A program made the position numbers and the translations under genes. DNA of 64,000 bases from Tricholoma matsutake (Eukaryota; Basidiomycota; Agaricomycetes; Agaricales; Tricholomataceae), in assembly GCA_026075535.2 (NCBI GenBank), contig AP026539.1:5332001-5396000 (forward strand), read 5' to 3'. Below are positions 11,123-20,486 of this stretch, in pieces (the stretch's first letter is position 1; each line of letters begins with the position of its first letter). A model generated the notes under the pieces. That model saw nothing but the letters and a program-made list of their open reading frames with translations, did no database searches and had not been told where the DNA came from.

Positions 11123-14100
11123 TCATAAACACCCAGATGTGTAAAGGTTTACTGTGTTAACAAGGAATAAACAAGGAATACTAATGACAAGGTTCAGAGA
11201 TTGCCAGTGTATTCTACACACCAGTGAATTGATATCTTGAATTAAAAAAAACCAATTCAACAATGGCCCCCCTTCTCCACCATTGGCAGCAAACCAGTGG
11301 AACAGATGACATTGTCTCCTAGTGCCCTTTTGTATCATTAGCAAGCACCTCAACCTGTGTTTGATTGACTTTCTTTTGCCATCAAACACAATCTGGTAGT
11401 CATGGCATGCTATCAAAAAATGTCATAAACCAGTATCAAGGTCAGCCACATGAGAGGTAGGATTCTCTTGCTTCACAGTATGCAACAGCCACAACCATGC
11501 CTGCATCTGACAATGGTAAGTGCACAATAGCTTGCACAACTTGCATTCTTCACATTTTAAGTAAACATTTAACTGCCATTTATTCCCAAATATCAAGAGG
11601 GACTGCCAACACCCAGCTAGCCACCCTGGCAAGTATGGTTGATAAAAAAAACATGAAATTACAGAACTACTACCAGTCCAAACATTATCTCGTTCAGAGT
11701 GGTTGCAGTCTGTCAATAACCATCCACCTTTTGTGGACCTGCACAGCAATGCTGTAACATTCAACTCTGCCCCATGTCCTGCAGAATGTTGAACTTTAAC
11801 ATCCAACTTAGGGATGTACTGACAAAAAAAAACAGTCAACTTCAAGTTAAAATTCAAACTCTCATACCCGTAAAGTATTATTATCTTCTAATGTTGCCCA
11901 ATGACGAAAAGTTGAAACATTGTTTCATGTTTGCTCCACATATGTATATATCTGTGTTAGCCCACCAACACAACTGGGGCCAAAAAATCATGGGCTGTGC
12001 AATGTTTCACACAGTTCTGTAGTATTTTGTATGCCATCCAGGGACTAGCAAGATCAGTTAGTGTCATTACACTTGCAAAACTGACTTTTGTGCCTGTAAC
12101 AATTTCAAGTTGTGTGCTCTTAACTTCTGACTGTTGCCATGAAGTACAGTTGTGTTACCAACTTCAAACCTGTCGGACAAGTGCTGCCAGCATCCATTCT
12201 CAAGACTCTGGCCATACATTCAATCTCTGAGCCATGGCACATTGTTCTGAAGCTAGAAGCCAGCATGTTTTTGTGTTGTCTAGTCACTCACTCCTTTGCA
12301 GATCAGTGGAAGGGCCATCCAGAGACATTTACACTCAGTCAGTACCATTGCCCCTGTGAGTTTGTTGATAACAAATGCACCTGTAGAAGTTCCACAACAA
12401 GTGTCTTTGACTTTTCAAAGCTTCCAATAGTCTCGACCATGTAATCAAGCTGTAACCTTTTGTAAAGCCTTTGTCAGCTACTATATTATACCACACAGAT
12501 CTGGTACACACAGTTTGGTTCTGAGTGTCAGTCCCATGCTTCTTGGAATTACCAGTGCCTAGAAAGTAAAGCAGCTGCCCAAGACACAACACACTGTGCC
12601 AGTACATTGCACACATTCTGATGAATAAGTTGTAAAGAAAGGGATGGCTGCAATCTTGTCAGTGGCAAAGTCCTGAAAAAATAGGAGATATTTTGCATTT
12701 CTTATAATTGTCTCTCCTATTCTCACCTTGGTTCTGTCCCGTGAAACCTCATTGACTATCTTGAATCACCACTTTGCTTGTTGTGACTGCTCAAGCAGGT
12801 GCCCTGAATTTTTATTTCATCCCAAATAATTGTCAATTCACATTTGTAATGATGCCTCTGTTCCTATGCAACCTCATTTGGTACAGACAGAACAATTACA
12901 AACATCATGTTTGAGGACAGGCTGAGCTTGCCAGCCCTTGTTGTGTACTTCGAGATGGTGTAACCAACCAAAACAATTGCCTCAAGAGGGACCTCTTCCT
13001 CACCATTCTTATACAAAGGCCAAGATAGGAGCCACCTGAAATCTGCATCAGAGAAGGTGAATGCAGTGTGTTGGGTGGTTCCTCTGCCATCATAAATAGG
13101 GACTGTATGTATATGGTCAGGTCATGTTTGTTGTAGATAAATGCCCCTCACTTTTTTCTTCATACAACCTCGAATATGAATAGGTGTCCTCTGAAGCATG
13201 CATCACTAGGGGTGAAGACACCATCCTGACACTTGAAGAGCATGTTGTAGATGTCGAGCCCTCCACTAAACTTGTTTCATCAGAAAAACTACATGCAGCA
13301 GCTGACCTGTAGCTCACCCCTTCCACTCCCAATATCTTCTCCATGTGTAGTGAAACTAAATCCCAACTCATGAGAAAGCTTAGGGATAACGTGAAAGTTA
13401 AGCAAATGACCCCAGAGTGAGTTATCCTGCCTCATGTCTTGAGTAAAAGGCGCAATTGTAATTTTGTGTAACATCCACAGGTTTGCACATTGACCTCCCA
13501 TCCCTGATGTCACTAAGAATGACTCAGACACCACTCCAGTCATTATGCTGATTGCAAGCTGTCTTGTTGCTACCAGCTTCAACCGACTTTCCTCAGCATA
13601 AGAATCTTGGGGTCAACATGAGCTGTATTCACATACTGGCCCAAGTGCAAGAAGCAAAGTGCCTTCAAAAGCTGTCTGTTCTCACAAAGTTCAGCTCTGC
13701 TTGTATTCATTGACTGTGTACATACTGGGTTCCCTCCATGGTCATCTTCTTACAGACAGTGGCAAAACACATGCCAGACATTTCTCAAGCAGCTTGTTTA
13801 TTGAAAGGTTGCACATTGCATAACCGCCTGTGTGTCCATCACAGTTACAAGCAGTTCCTCTCCACTAAAGTAAAAAAAAAAAAATTGTACAGCAACACAG
13901 GTAATCCCTTGTAGATAGGTTTCAATGCAGAATCTTGCAAACCTTCAATCATCACAGTGTGACCATCATTGTAAATAGCTGGCTCTCCATCAACTGCAAT
14001 CATGGTGTCTGCATCATTATTGCTCTCAGCACTGTCTGCTTTCCCATTTTCCACTTTGACATGTAAAGTACTGGGAACACTGTGTGTGGCTGATGTGCCT

Positions 14101-14183
14101 GTTGCCTGGTAAATACTCTCTGTAAAACCTGTGTCAATTGCTAGTTAAACATAAATCTGTGTAACATCTGACCTGAGTCTGAT
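11123..14183 (-). pseudogene. unidentified multi-exon gene, 3' piece
   Basis: Protein-like exons on the minus strand are separated by fungal-style introns. Examples are NGKADSAESNNDADTMIAVD and DGHTVMIEGLQDSALKPIYK (about 14050-13910), CDGHTGGYAMCNLSINKLLE (about 13840-13770), LCFLHLGQYVNTAHVDPKIL, WMLHKITIAPFTQDMRQ (about 13480), HTAFTFSDADFRWLLSWPLY and VLVGYTISKYTTRAGKLSLS (about 13080-12930), and DYQIVFDGKRKSIKHRLRC with FHWFAANGGEGGPLLN (about 11410-11260). Several frames hold only if TGA is read through. I do not recognise the family. The piece is contiguous in frame with 19582-19731 once the intervening LTR element is ignored. It may be a gene captured by, or the target of, the neighbouring Helitron. 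Confidence 0.55.
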
Positions 14184-14378
14184 TGTAAGGGTGTAGTTGG
14201 GGGGGTGATAATAGCAAGTCACACAAGGATAAGTAATACCACTTTATATAGTGTATAGTTATCAACATAGTGTGTAGTGTGCTAGGGAGGTGTGACTACC
14301 TGTAACACTAGTAACATACCCCAGGAATACCCAGGGTATCACAGCCACACAGTAGGGTGTCATTCCTGACCCCCTACA
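14184..14378 (-). repeat. LTR of element L (CpG-decayed copy)
   Basis: 195 bp. Compared with the partner at 18470, it has CAACATA where the partner keeps CGACGTA, a short indel (GGAA), and lacks four C residues near its end. A TATAAA-like motif faces the minus strand. Confidence 0.8.
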
Positions 14379-14675
14379 TTCTCCCCTCCTAGATTGGCAC
14401 CATGGGTCAATCTACACCAAAGAAATGAAGTGAAATAAAAAGGTAAGGAAGGTATAAGTGCAAGGTACACACAGTTGGATGTATACCATATTTACATCAA
14501 ACAAAGTCATGTCTCATGTATGCAAATCTCCACATTTGTAATTTGAGATTTAACTGGTGGCCACACAGGACTCACCTTGTTGACAATATCATCAACAAGA
14601 AAAAAAATTAAAATGAGCTAAGTAAAAAAATTAAAAAAATTAAAAAATCCCACCACCTGTTGGTGGTCATCACCA

Positions 14676-15447
14676 TCATTCATACAATGATTTGTCTGTC
14701 AGTTCATCTTCCTCTTCCTCATCATCATCTTCCCTGTAATTTTCAGGGCTATTTTCTCTCTTGTCTGGATCCTGAGACTCCATCCAGTGTCTTTCCACTG
14801 GTGATATGCAATCCTGTCCATAGTCCACAGTATTGGAATTTCCCTCAAGCAGAGGCCTCACCTGGAAGCTGCAGACGACCAACTCTAGCAGAGCCCATTT
14901 GTATAAGTGCTCAAAGAGCACGACTACTATGATACACAAGCTTTATATACTAATCAGTAAATAATAAACAATATCTATGATACGCATCAAGTGCAACCAT
15001 AGCATAGATACATAGTAACCCATAAATAGAATGTAACATGTAACAAGAAAATATTACTGTGACTGCAGGCAACTGAGGGCTGAGCTCGAAATCTCAACAC
15101 ACAGTGTTATTGCATGGGATGAATTCATCCTCATGATATGGTTCACCATCATCAGACTCTCTGTCCACCCAATAATGGTGGAACTCCCGTACACATGCCA
15201 TGTGCACAACCTCCAGTTGTTGGTCTGTCTCATGCTGCTGACCCATCGGTTCACCTGTTGCTGATACAACTGCATAATCTTCATCAGATTCCTCATTCAC
15301 ATTGCTTGATGTGTCTGACTGTTGGTCTGAGTATATGCTCAACCCATACATCCCACTCGGCGAATTCACCGAGTCCTCTGAACACTCAGTGTTTTCAACT
15401 ATTTCTTCTGGCACATCATACCTTGTACCAATCTCCCCATTTTCCAT
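14676..15447 (-). pseudogene. acidic reading frames in the decayed half of element L
   Basis: Two minus-strand frames, 117 codons (15447-15094) and 87 codons (14939-14676), are rich in Asp, Glu and Ser (SPENYREDDDEEEEDELTD). Their acidic/Arg-rich style resembles the 379-residue protein of the right half, so they may be its eroded 3' continuation. No domain is recognised. Confidence 0.35.
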
Positions 15448-15534
15448 TTCGGGCTCTGACAGTAATGAATTGTCACTGTCCTCATCCCAATACAGTCCAT
15501 GAACCTGTTGTGGGGCAGGTGTGTGAGGTACACA

Positions 15535-15612
15535 CTCCTCTTTACTCTTTGCAATGCATTCACATGTTGCATCACATGATACGTGACGTAAGTCACACTG
15601 TGATCATTGACA
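15535..15612 (+). repeat. about 80-bp direct repeat, left copy (CpG-decayed)
   Basis: It shares CTCCTCTTTAC, GATACGTGACGTAAGTCACA and CTGTGATC with 16149-16235. Most differences are CG in the right copy against CA or TG here. The pair brackets the MITE and the LINE fragment and may be a long target duplication from the LINE insertion. Confidence 0.6.
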
Positions 15613-15614
15613 CT

Positions 15615-15838
15615 CTGTAAAAACGGAAATTTCCGAGAGTCACGTGACCATTGGGTGCAAGTCAACAAAGTCAGGTAAATGTTAAAAAAACAGTCAAAAA
15701 TGTCAGGTCAAAGTCAGGTCACGCATTTTTCTGACATGACTTTGACCTGACATTTTGACCAGTTTTCTAATATTTACCTGACTTTGTTGACTTGCACCTA
15801 ACTATCATGTGACTCTGAGAAATTTCCTTTTTTACAGA
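15615..15838. mobile_element. foldback MITE
   Basis: About 224 bp made almost entirely of two arms of roughly 105 bp in inverted orientation. Both start CTCTGTAAAAA and share GTGCAAGTCAACAAAGTCAG and GTCAGGTCAAAGTCA. It splits the left copy of the 80-bp direct repeat. The right copy at 16220-16235 shows the uninterrupted order GATCGTTGACGTGTA, a paralogous empty site that suggests a short RTTGAY duplication. There is no coding capacity. Confidence 0.85.
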
Positions 15839-15861
15839 GGTTGATGTGTACAAAAAATCAT

Positions 15862-16148
15862 ACACACCTTTATCTGGAGTGACAAGAAGAGCCCCGTGAA
15901 AGAGGGGATGCTACTGGCCCAAAGTGCTAGGCGGACAAGGACTACCCGATATACAAGCAAGGAATGAAGCGATCCAGCTGATGTGGCTAAAAAGCTACCT
16001 GAATTTCGGCCCATCGCGAGCATTATGGGCATGCTATGCTGACGCGATAATGACCCTGGACTTACCTAAAACTGAACAAAATATCAGAAACGAAACACGA
16101 AAGAATATTTTCCTACAAACATGGAAGACCTATACAGGAGGTCCTATC
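15862..16148 (+). pseudogene. LINE reverse-transcriptase C-terminal fragment
   Basis: The plus strand encodes the region just after the fingers/palm of a fungal LINE: FIWSDKKSPVKEGMLLA, then (after a one-base frameshift near 15915) GGQGLPDIQARNEAIQLMWL and KSYLNFGPSRALWACYAD, and finally FLQTWKTYTGG. The GGxGLxDIxARNEAI block is characteristic of LINE proteins in these fungi. It is a short internal fragment with no endonuclease, YXDD core or poly-A end. It may be a 5'-truncated insertion or a recombination remnant. Confidence 0.75.
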
Positions 16149-16235
16149 TCCTCTTTACCTCTCTTTGCAACGCGTGAACGCATTGCGTCACGTGATACGT
16201 GACGTAAGTCACACTGTGATCGTTGACGTGTATTG
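16149..16235 (+). repeat. about 80-bp direct repeat, right copy (CpG-rich)
   Basis: Partner of 15535-15612. It keeps ACGCGTGAACGCATTGCGTC where the other copy has TG or CA, and runs uninterrupted through the MITE insertion site. Confidence 0.6.
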
Positions 16236-17348
16236 TTGATTCCAACGTTGCTTCTGCTGAGATTGCTTCTCAACATCAACCTCAACGTCAACCGCCGCCC
16301 GAGGTGTAACTTGCACCTTGATGTTCTGCCTGTCGTCTATACGACAGGTTCGTTTGTCCGGGGCTTTGGTAGTTTTCTTACGGAGATACGATTTCGTACT
16401 CGTTTCCTGCGCCCATACTGACGTGTTCGTCAGTTTTCTTTTAGATTCGACGTTCACATACGAACGTTTCGAGTTTACGACGTTATTGTGGCGTCGTTTC
16501 GATTCTCCGGACATCAAGGAACCTCTGGGCCACAGGGAACGCGCGTTTTCTCGGGGACTCGATTGGAATGAAGATACGGCGGTTTGGGGGCCGCGAGAAA
16601 ATACGTTACGCATTTTTGAGCGCGTTGGGGGCAGGGGAATAGGTAAGTCGCCTCTTCCATGTATCTGGGACGGCGTATCATGCGTCGTCCATTGTCTACT
16701 CATTTTCTCTTCATGTAAACGACGCATTTCGTCGTTCCTACGCTGTGGACAACCTCTCGACGATGCCCCAGCATCCGTCTTCTTCCTCGGCGCCCCGTGC
16801 ATCGGTTTTTCCGAGCGCGGTTCCTCTTCCTCCACGTTGATGAATACACTTGGTTGTCGTCCCTCTGGGCGACAACATTTGACGTTCTCTCGTGTTCGTC
16901 CTTCCGGAGACTCCCTTGACGTTGCCTGACGACGATTCACGTCGTCCTTTTCTCCACTCATCTCACTGCTCTGGCTCTCTGCCTCCGGACTTTCTCGTTG
17001 TTTGACGACAAACATACACGTTTGTCTTTTCTGTGCTGGGTCCGTGAATCGGGTATCTCTATTACTCGTCGTTTCTCTATAGGCGTGGCGACGATTCCCG
17101 TCGTCTTCTCGAGTCTCATCAACGAACATATCTGTTCGTTCTCTGGCAACAAACCTCGTCGTTCGTTGATCCTGATGACGACAATTTTCGTCGTCTTCTC
17201 GATTGTCATCAACGAACGTATCCATTCGTTCTTCGGCAACGAACCTCATTGCTCGTCGATTCTGATGACGACAACTTTCGTCATCTCCCTGTCCGTCTAT
17301 CTCTGGGGATTTCTCAACGGACACATCTGTTCGTATACTGCGTAACAT
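16209..17348 (-). CDS. unrecognised 379-residue Arg/Glu-rich protein of element L
   Basis: An open minus-strand frame in a CpG-rich segment. The N-terminal third contains three imperfect repeats of about 31 residues, each with an acidic start, a CRHQ- or RRHA-like motif, TRFVARER and DMFVDE. The rest is basic and probably disordered (Arg, Lys, Ser, Glu), with no transmembrane segment or known domain. It lies downstream of the 310-residue frame in the same element, and an intron may join the two. The DNA is packed with short perfect hairpins, which is odd for coding sequence. It could be a gag-like or nucleic-acid-binding protein, but nothing proves that. Confidence 0.5.
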   Translation of the reverse strand: MLRSIRTDVSVEKSPEIDGQGDDESCRHQNRRAMRFVAEERMDTFVDDNREDDENCRHQDQRTTRFVARERTDMFVDETREDDGNRRHAYRETTSNRDTRFTDPAQKRQTCMFVVKQRESPEAESQSSEMSGEKDDVNRRQATSRESPEGRTRENVKCCRPEGRQPSVFINVEEEEPRSEKPMHGAPRKKTDAGASSRGCPQRRNDEMRRLHEEKMSRQWTTHDTPSQIHGRGDLPIPLPPTRSKMRNVFSRGPQTAVSSFQSSPRENARSLWPRGSLMSGESKRRHNNVVNSKRSYVNVESKRKLTNTSVWAQETSTKSYLRKKTTKAPDKRTCRIDDRQNIKVQVTPRAAVDVEVDVEKQSQQKQRWNQQYTSTITV

Positions 17349-18450
17349 GCCCTCTCGTTCGTATCGTACTCAGCGTGTCATCAATATATTTCCAGAATAG
17401 TAGCCACTCCCAGTCATCACAACCTGGTGGCGGATCTCTCTTCCGTTGCGTGTCTATCACGCGATCTCTGCCCTCGATCTTCGAGGGTTTGACAGTACAT
17501 GCTGCACTAGTCTGTCCCACGATAGGCTGGCAATGGCCATACTTGGAGACTGGTATACGATCTTCAGAATCACTGTCAGTGATTCAACGAAGAGTTCCCA
17601 TTCATCAGGCCTGAGAGGTATTCCTCCCTCGTCATCTTGAACCACCACTTGGTGGTTCGTTTCATTGTCTGGAGGCTCAACAGATGCATTTGCATCTATA
17701 TCTGATTCATTTTTACTATCAGTTCGCTCCTCGATGAACTCCATTACAATTTTGGGTACGATCATACGTTCCCCTTGGTTTTTGACAGGGCGGGGTGGAT
17801 TGGGAGTGAAGGATGGATTGGGATGAGCGCTATTATCCACTACCAGGCTATGGCGGTACCCTTTGGTGTTTTCGTCGATAACTGCAGTGGACGATAACCA
17901 CTCGCGACCTTTCTCGCTATGTATAGGCATAGCCGCTTCCTCCTCTTGAACTTGGACTCGTTCGATGTCATCCAGTCCATTGGTAGCTTCCAATGGTCTC
18001 CAGTATCCATCCCTATAGATTACTTTATCTCTTAGTAGACCTCGAAAGTCGAGGTCATGTTCATCTTCGAGCTGTTGCTCGATTTCGGCTACTGCTAGTT
18101 CACAGGCCGGTGTGTCCATTAAACGGCACATCCAAATGAATTCTATTGGATTGTAGTAGAAATACCTATTTAGTATTCCATTAGAGTGAATGCCATAACA
18201 TTTGTATGGCATGTTGTCGCAACATTGCGTCGAATAAGGTTGTGATGTGGCACCTTGCGAAAGCATCACATCATGCATTTCTCCTTCTCGCGACGCATTG
18301 GGGTGCCTATTGGCACCCATAAGAGGGTTGGCAAGGGCCTGTTGGCCCTCCCTTCGATCCAGGGAATTGTTTTTGACTGGCATAGCCATGTCAAAGGGGA
18401 GAGAGTTTTGGAATGAAACTCACTATATGGCCAGTTTGCTGGCAAACTGG
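16329..18450. repeat. hairpin-saturated segment
   Basis: By eye I count about 24 perfect short inverted repeats with stems of at least 6 bp and loops of at most 8 in 2.1 kb, and about seven of these have stems of 8-9 bp. Examples: 16329-16348 (CCTGTCGT, loop CTAT), 17264-17285 (GATGACGA), 17567-17585 (GAATCACTG), 17639-17658 (GAACCACCA), 18038-18056 (GACCTCGA), 18190-18212 (ATGCCATA) and 18431-18450 (CCAGTTTG). Random sequence would give about one stem of 7 bp or more. Confidence 0.8.
17457..18389 (-). CDS. unrecognised 310-residue protein of element L
   Basis: The first long frame after the right-hand LTR on the minus strand, opening with ATG at 18389. The central part looks globular (CDNMPYKCYGIHSNGILNRY, FYYNPIEFIWMCRLMDTPAC), followed by a Glu-rich helix (ELAVAEIEQQLEDEHDLDF) and an acidic tail. 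No retroelement domain is recognised. Near the end, GTATAC and a CAG about 47 bases later could be an intron leading to another frame (17520-17314, DWEWLLFWKYIDDTLST). Position suggests a structural or accessory protein of the element. Function unknown. Confidence 0.55.
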   Translation of the reverse strand: MAMPVKNNSLDRREGQQALANPLMGANRHPNASREGEMHDVMLSQGATSQPYSTQCCDNMPYKCYGIHSNGILNRYFYYNPIEFIWMCRLMDTPACELAVAEIEQQLEDEHDLDFRGLLRDKVIYRDGYWRPLEATNGLDDIERVQVQEEEAAMPIHSEKGREWLSSTAVIDENTKGYRHSLVVDNSAHPNPSFTPNPPRPVKNQGERMIVPKIVMEFIEERTDSKNESDIDANASVEPPDNETNHQVVVQDDEGGIPLRPDEWELFVESLTVILKIVYQSPSMAIASLSWDRLVQHVLSNPRRSRAEIA

Positions 18451-18469
18451 AGATGGGTACTTAAAAAAG

Positions 18470-18644
18470 TGTAAGGGTGTAGTTGGGGGGGTGATAATAG
18501 CAAGTCACACAAGGATAAGTAATACCACTTTATATAGTGTATAGTTATCGACGTAGTGTGTAGTGTGCTAGGGAGGTGTGACTACCTGTAACACTAGTAA
18601 CATACCCCATACCCAGGGTATCACAGCCACACAGTAGGGTGTCA
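18470..18644 (-). repeat. LTR of element L (CpG-retaining copy, main part)
   Basis: Starts TGTAAGGGTG and matches 14184-14362. The LTR resumes at 19566-19581 (TTCCTGACCCCCTACA) after a hAT-like insertion. The pre-insertion junction would read GTCACCCCTTCCTG. Confidence 0.8.
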
Positions 18645-18652
18645 CCCCTTCC

Positions 18653-19561
18653 GGTTTTCCGATCACTCTGCTGGGTATAAATAGATGCAAATATCGGAAA
18701 AAGAACTAAAGATTAAAAGAATTGCTGGCTCCTTCCACAAAAGTCTGCAGCCATTTTCTGCTAATCGCAACTGGACTTAGGATTCTTCACAACTACTATT
18801 AATCCTTTTCAAAATGTCTTTTGGTGCTGTTGGTAGTGAATAAGCAAACAACAGGTATTTTTGCTAAACAAATGGACCAGGTCCTCATAGAATAATATGA
18901 GTATAATTGAAATCTACAGTACATGGACATGTGAAGTACCTGAGTCTAACCTTTTCATGTGTATTTAGCCCACAGCTGAGAATCTGAAATCTGGGGATGT
19001 GACAACTGCCTAGAAGGTCACTGACTGCTGGGTATACTGCACTACAAGTTGCTTGAAACCTCCCTGATACCTGTGGAATATCTTCCAGTAGTTTGATAGT
19101 AGATTCATAGCAAAATATAGGTGTGCAGATTAATATTGAGGAGTGACCAAAAAAGACATGATCCTAAGCAAAGTCTTGTCTCATTTTTAAATTACAGCAG
19201 GGGATATTAAATGGAAGACATCTGAAATGAACTAAGAGTGCTTGTTTGGAAGATACAGCTGTGGATCCAGAGTGGAAACCAATAATATTGGGTGGATGGC
19301 TAATAACCGACCCCTATAGCAGATAACTTGTGGCAGTGCCACTGTCAGGCTAATAACAGCAGATCAATTTCCTCGGCCCATAGAAGCCCAAATAATTTTT
19401 TGAAAAGACAGAAACACCATATTATTGTTGTACTATTTGCATGTAAAACAAGGTAGTATGACAAGCAGAAGTACAACCCAGAGAGACAAATGTTGTTGTG
19501 AGCACGGCAATTGCCATGGCTAATAACATTATTAGACACCCAGCACAGTGATCGGTAAGCC
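18653..19561. mobile_element. hAT-like non-autonomous element (hAT-4)
   Basis: 909 bp flanked by a perfect 8-bp duplication CCCCTTCC (18645-18652 and 19562-19569). The terminal inverted repeats of about 24 bp share CCGATCACT and TGCTGGGT; the left end starts GGTTTTCC and the right end, reversed, GGCTTACC. An 8-bp duplication is typical of hAT transposons. The interior has a TATAAATAG box close to the left end and only a nine-codon ATG frame at about 18813; no transposase is present. It is inserted in the right LTR of element L. Confidence 0.8.
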
Positions 19562-19581
19562 CCCCTTCCTGACCCCCTACA

Positions 19582-19731
19582 CTGATGCTATGCTCGTCCC
19601 ATACTGTGTTGGACCCCTGTGCTGATTGCCCTCTCTCATTGTCACCTTTGACCTCCTCTTTGTCTTCAGCCAATGTCTCCACCTTGCTGGCACTGAAAAC
19701 CATCAACCCAATAAGTTTCCCCATTTTTAAT
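19582..19731 (-). pseudogene. unidentified multi-exon gene, piece 3
   Basis: Minus-strand frame with MGKLIGLMVFSASKVETLAE and a charged tail ending at the CTGAT duplication of element L. Ignoring that element, the frame continues into the 11.1-14.2 kb piece. Ignoring hAT-1 (TTTTTAAT duplication), it continues upstream into 37801-38057. No family recognised. Confidence 0.5.
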
Positions 19732-20180
19732 CAAGGGGGTGTCACATGGTCAAATTACCATATAGGGATGGTTAGTTAGTCCAGCCCTTGAGCTGTTAAA
19801 AAAAAAAATTTGTGCCAGAGGGACACTGACAATCTCACAAACACAGAGACACTAACAAGGCAGATACTGTACTATTCTAACACCATATTTGCACTGAATG
19901 AAGCTGGCCCTTGGTGAATAAACATGAGCAAATATAATCTTGCAGTATCCGCTGCATTGCAGCTCATTTTTATTGCTTCTACAATAATTTTCTGGCTTAC
20001 TATTGGGTGAAGGTCTCATAGATAAATGATCTCAGAAGATGATTATCAAGTAAGCATATTATTTAACTTGTTTTCTGGGGTATTTCTCTGTGAAGGAGGA
20101 GAACAATGATAGATTTTAAGTCACATACTAGTACAAGCCAGAATCTTCTGGTGATCTACTTAAATGTGTAGGATCATACT

Positions 20181-20454
20181 TGTTGGAGCAGACTATATAT
20201 GCTGCACAGTGGAAGAGACAACACGTTCCTTACAACCTACCTGGGGTTTACTTAGACTTACAGCTAGGGTTAGCAGAGGTAAGAACCCTGTATTCCTACT
20301 ATGGTACAGGTTCTCCTTATATACATAATAATAAGGACGTCACATGACTCAGGAATGTGTTTACCGCATGTATGTGCAGTAAGCGCAGTAACATGCATAT
20401 GCTGCATGTATTGCCTCATGTATACAGCATGCATCACTGGGATTAATTTCAACA
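20181..20454 (-). repeat. 3' LTR of copia-2
   Basis: 274 bp, TG/CA ends. Differs from the partner at four CpG sites: one is decayed in the other direction, so each copy has lost different CpGs. Confidence 0.92.
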
Positions 20455-20486
20455 CCCCCCCTCAAACTGTACAGTGCTCTAAGCAG

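Larger units (their letters stand above)
14184..19581 (-). mobile_element. LTR element L with unrecognised ORFs
   Basis: Direct repeats starting TGTAAGGGTGTAG and ending CCCCCTACA lie at 14184-14378 and at 18470-18644 plus 19566-19581 (the latter split by a hAT-like insertion). The whole is flanked by a perfect 5-bp duplication CTGAT (14179-14183 and 19582-19586). Both LTRs have TG/CA ends. Minus orientation is favoured because a purine tract, AGGAGGGGAGAA, abuts the 14378 LTR on that strand and the long ORFs are on the minus strand. No reverse transcriptase, integrase or protease is recognisable, so this is probably a non-autonomous LTR retrotransposon. It also carries a foldback MITE and a LINE fragment. 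Confidence 0.8.

Noticed and set aside
16329..17400. CRISPR array
   Set aside because: Hairpins differ from one another, have no constant repeat or spacer length, and the DNA is fungal.
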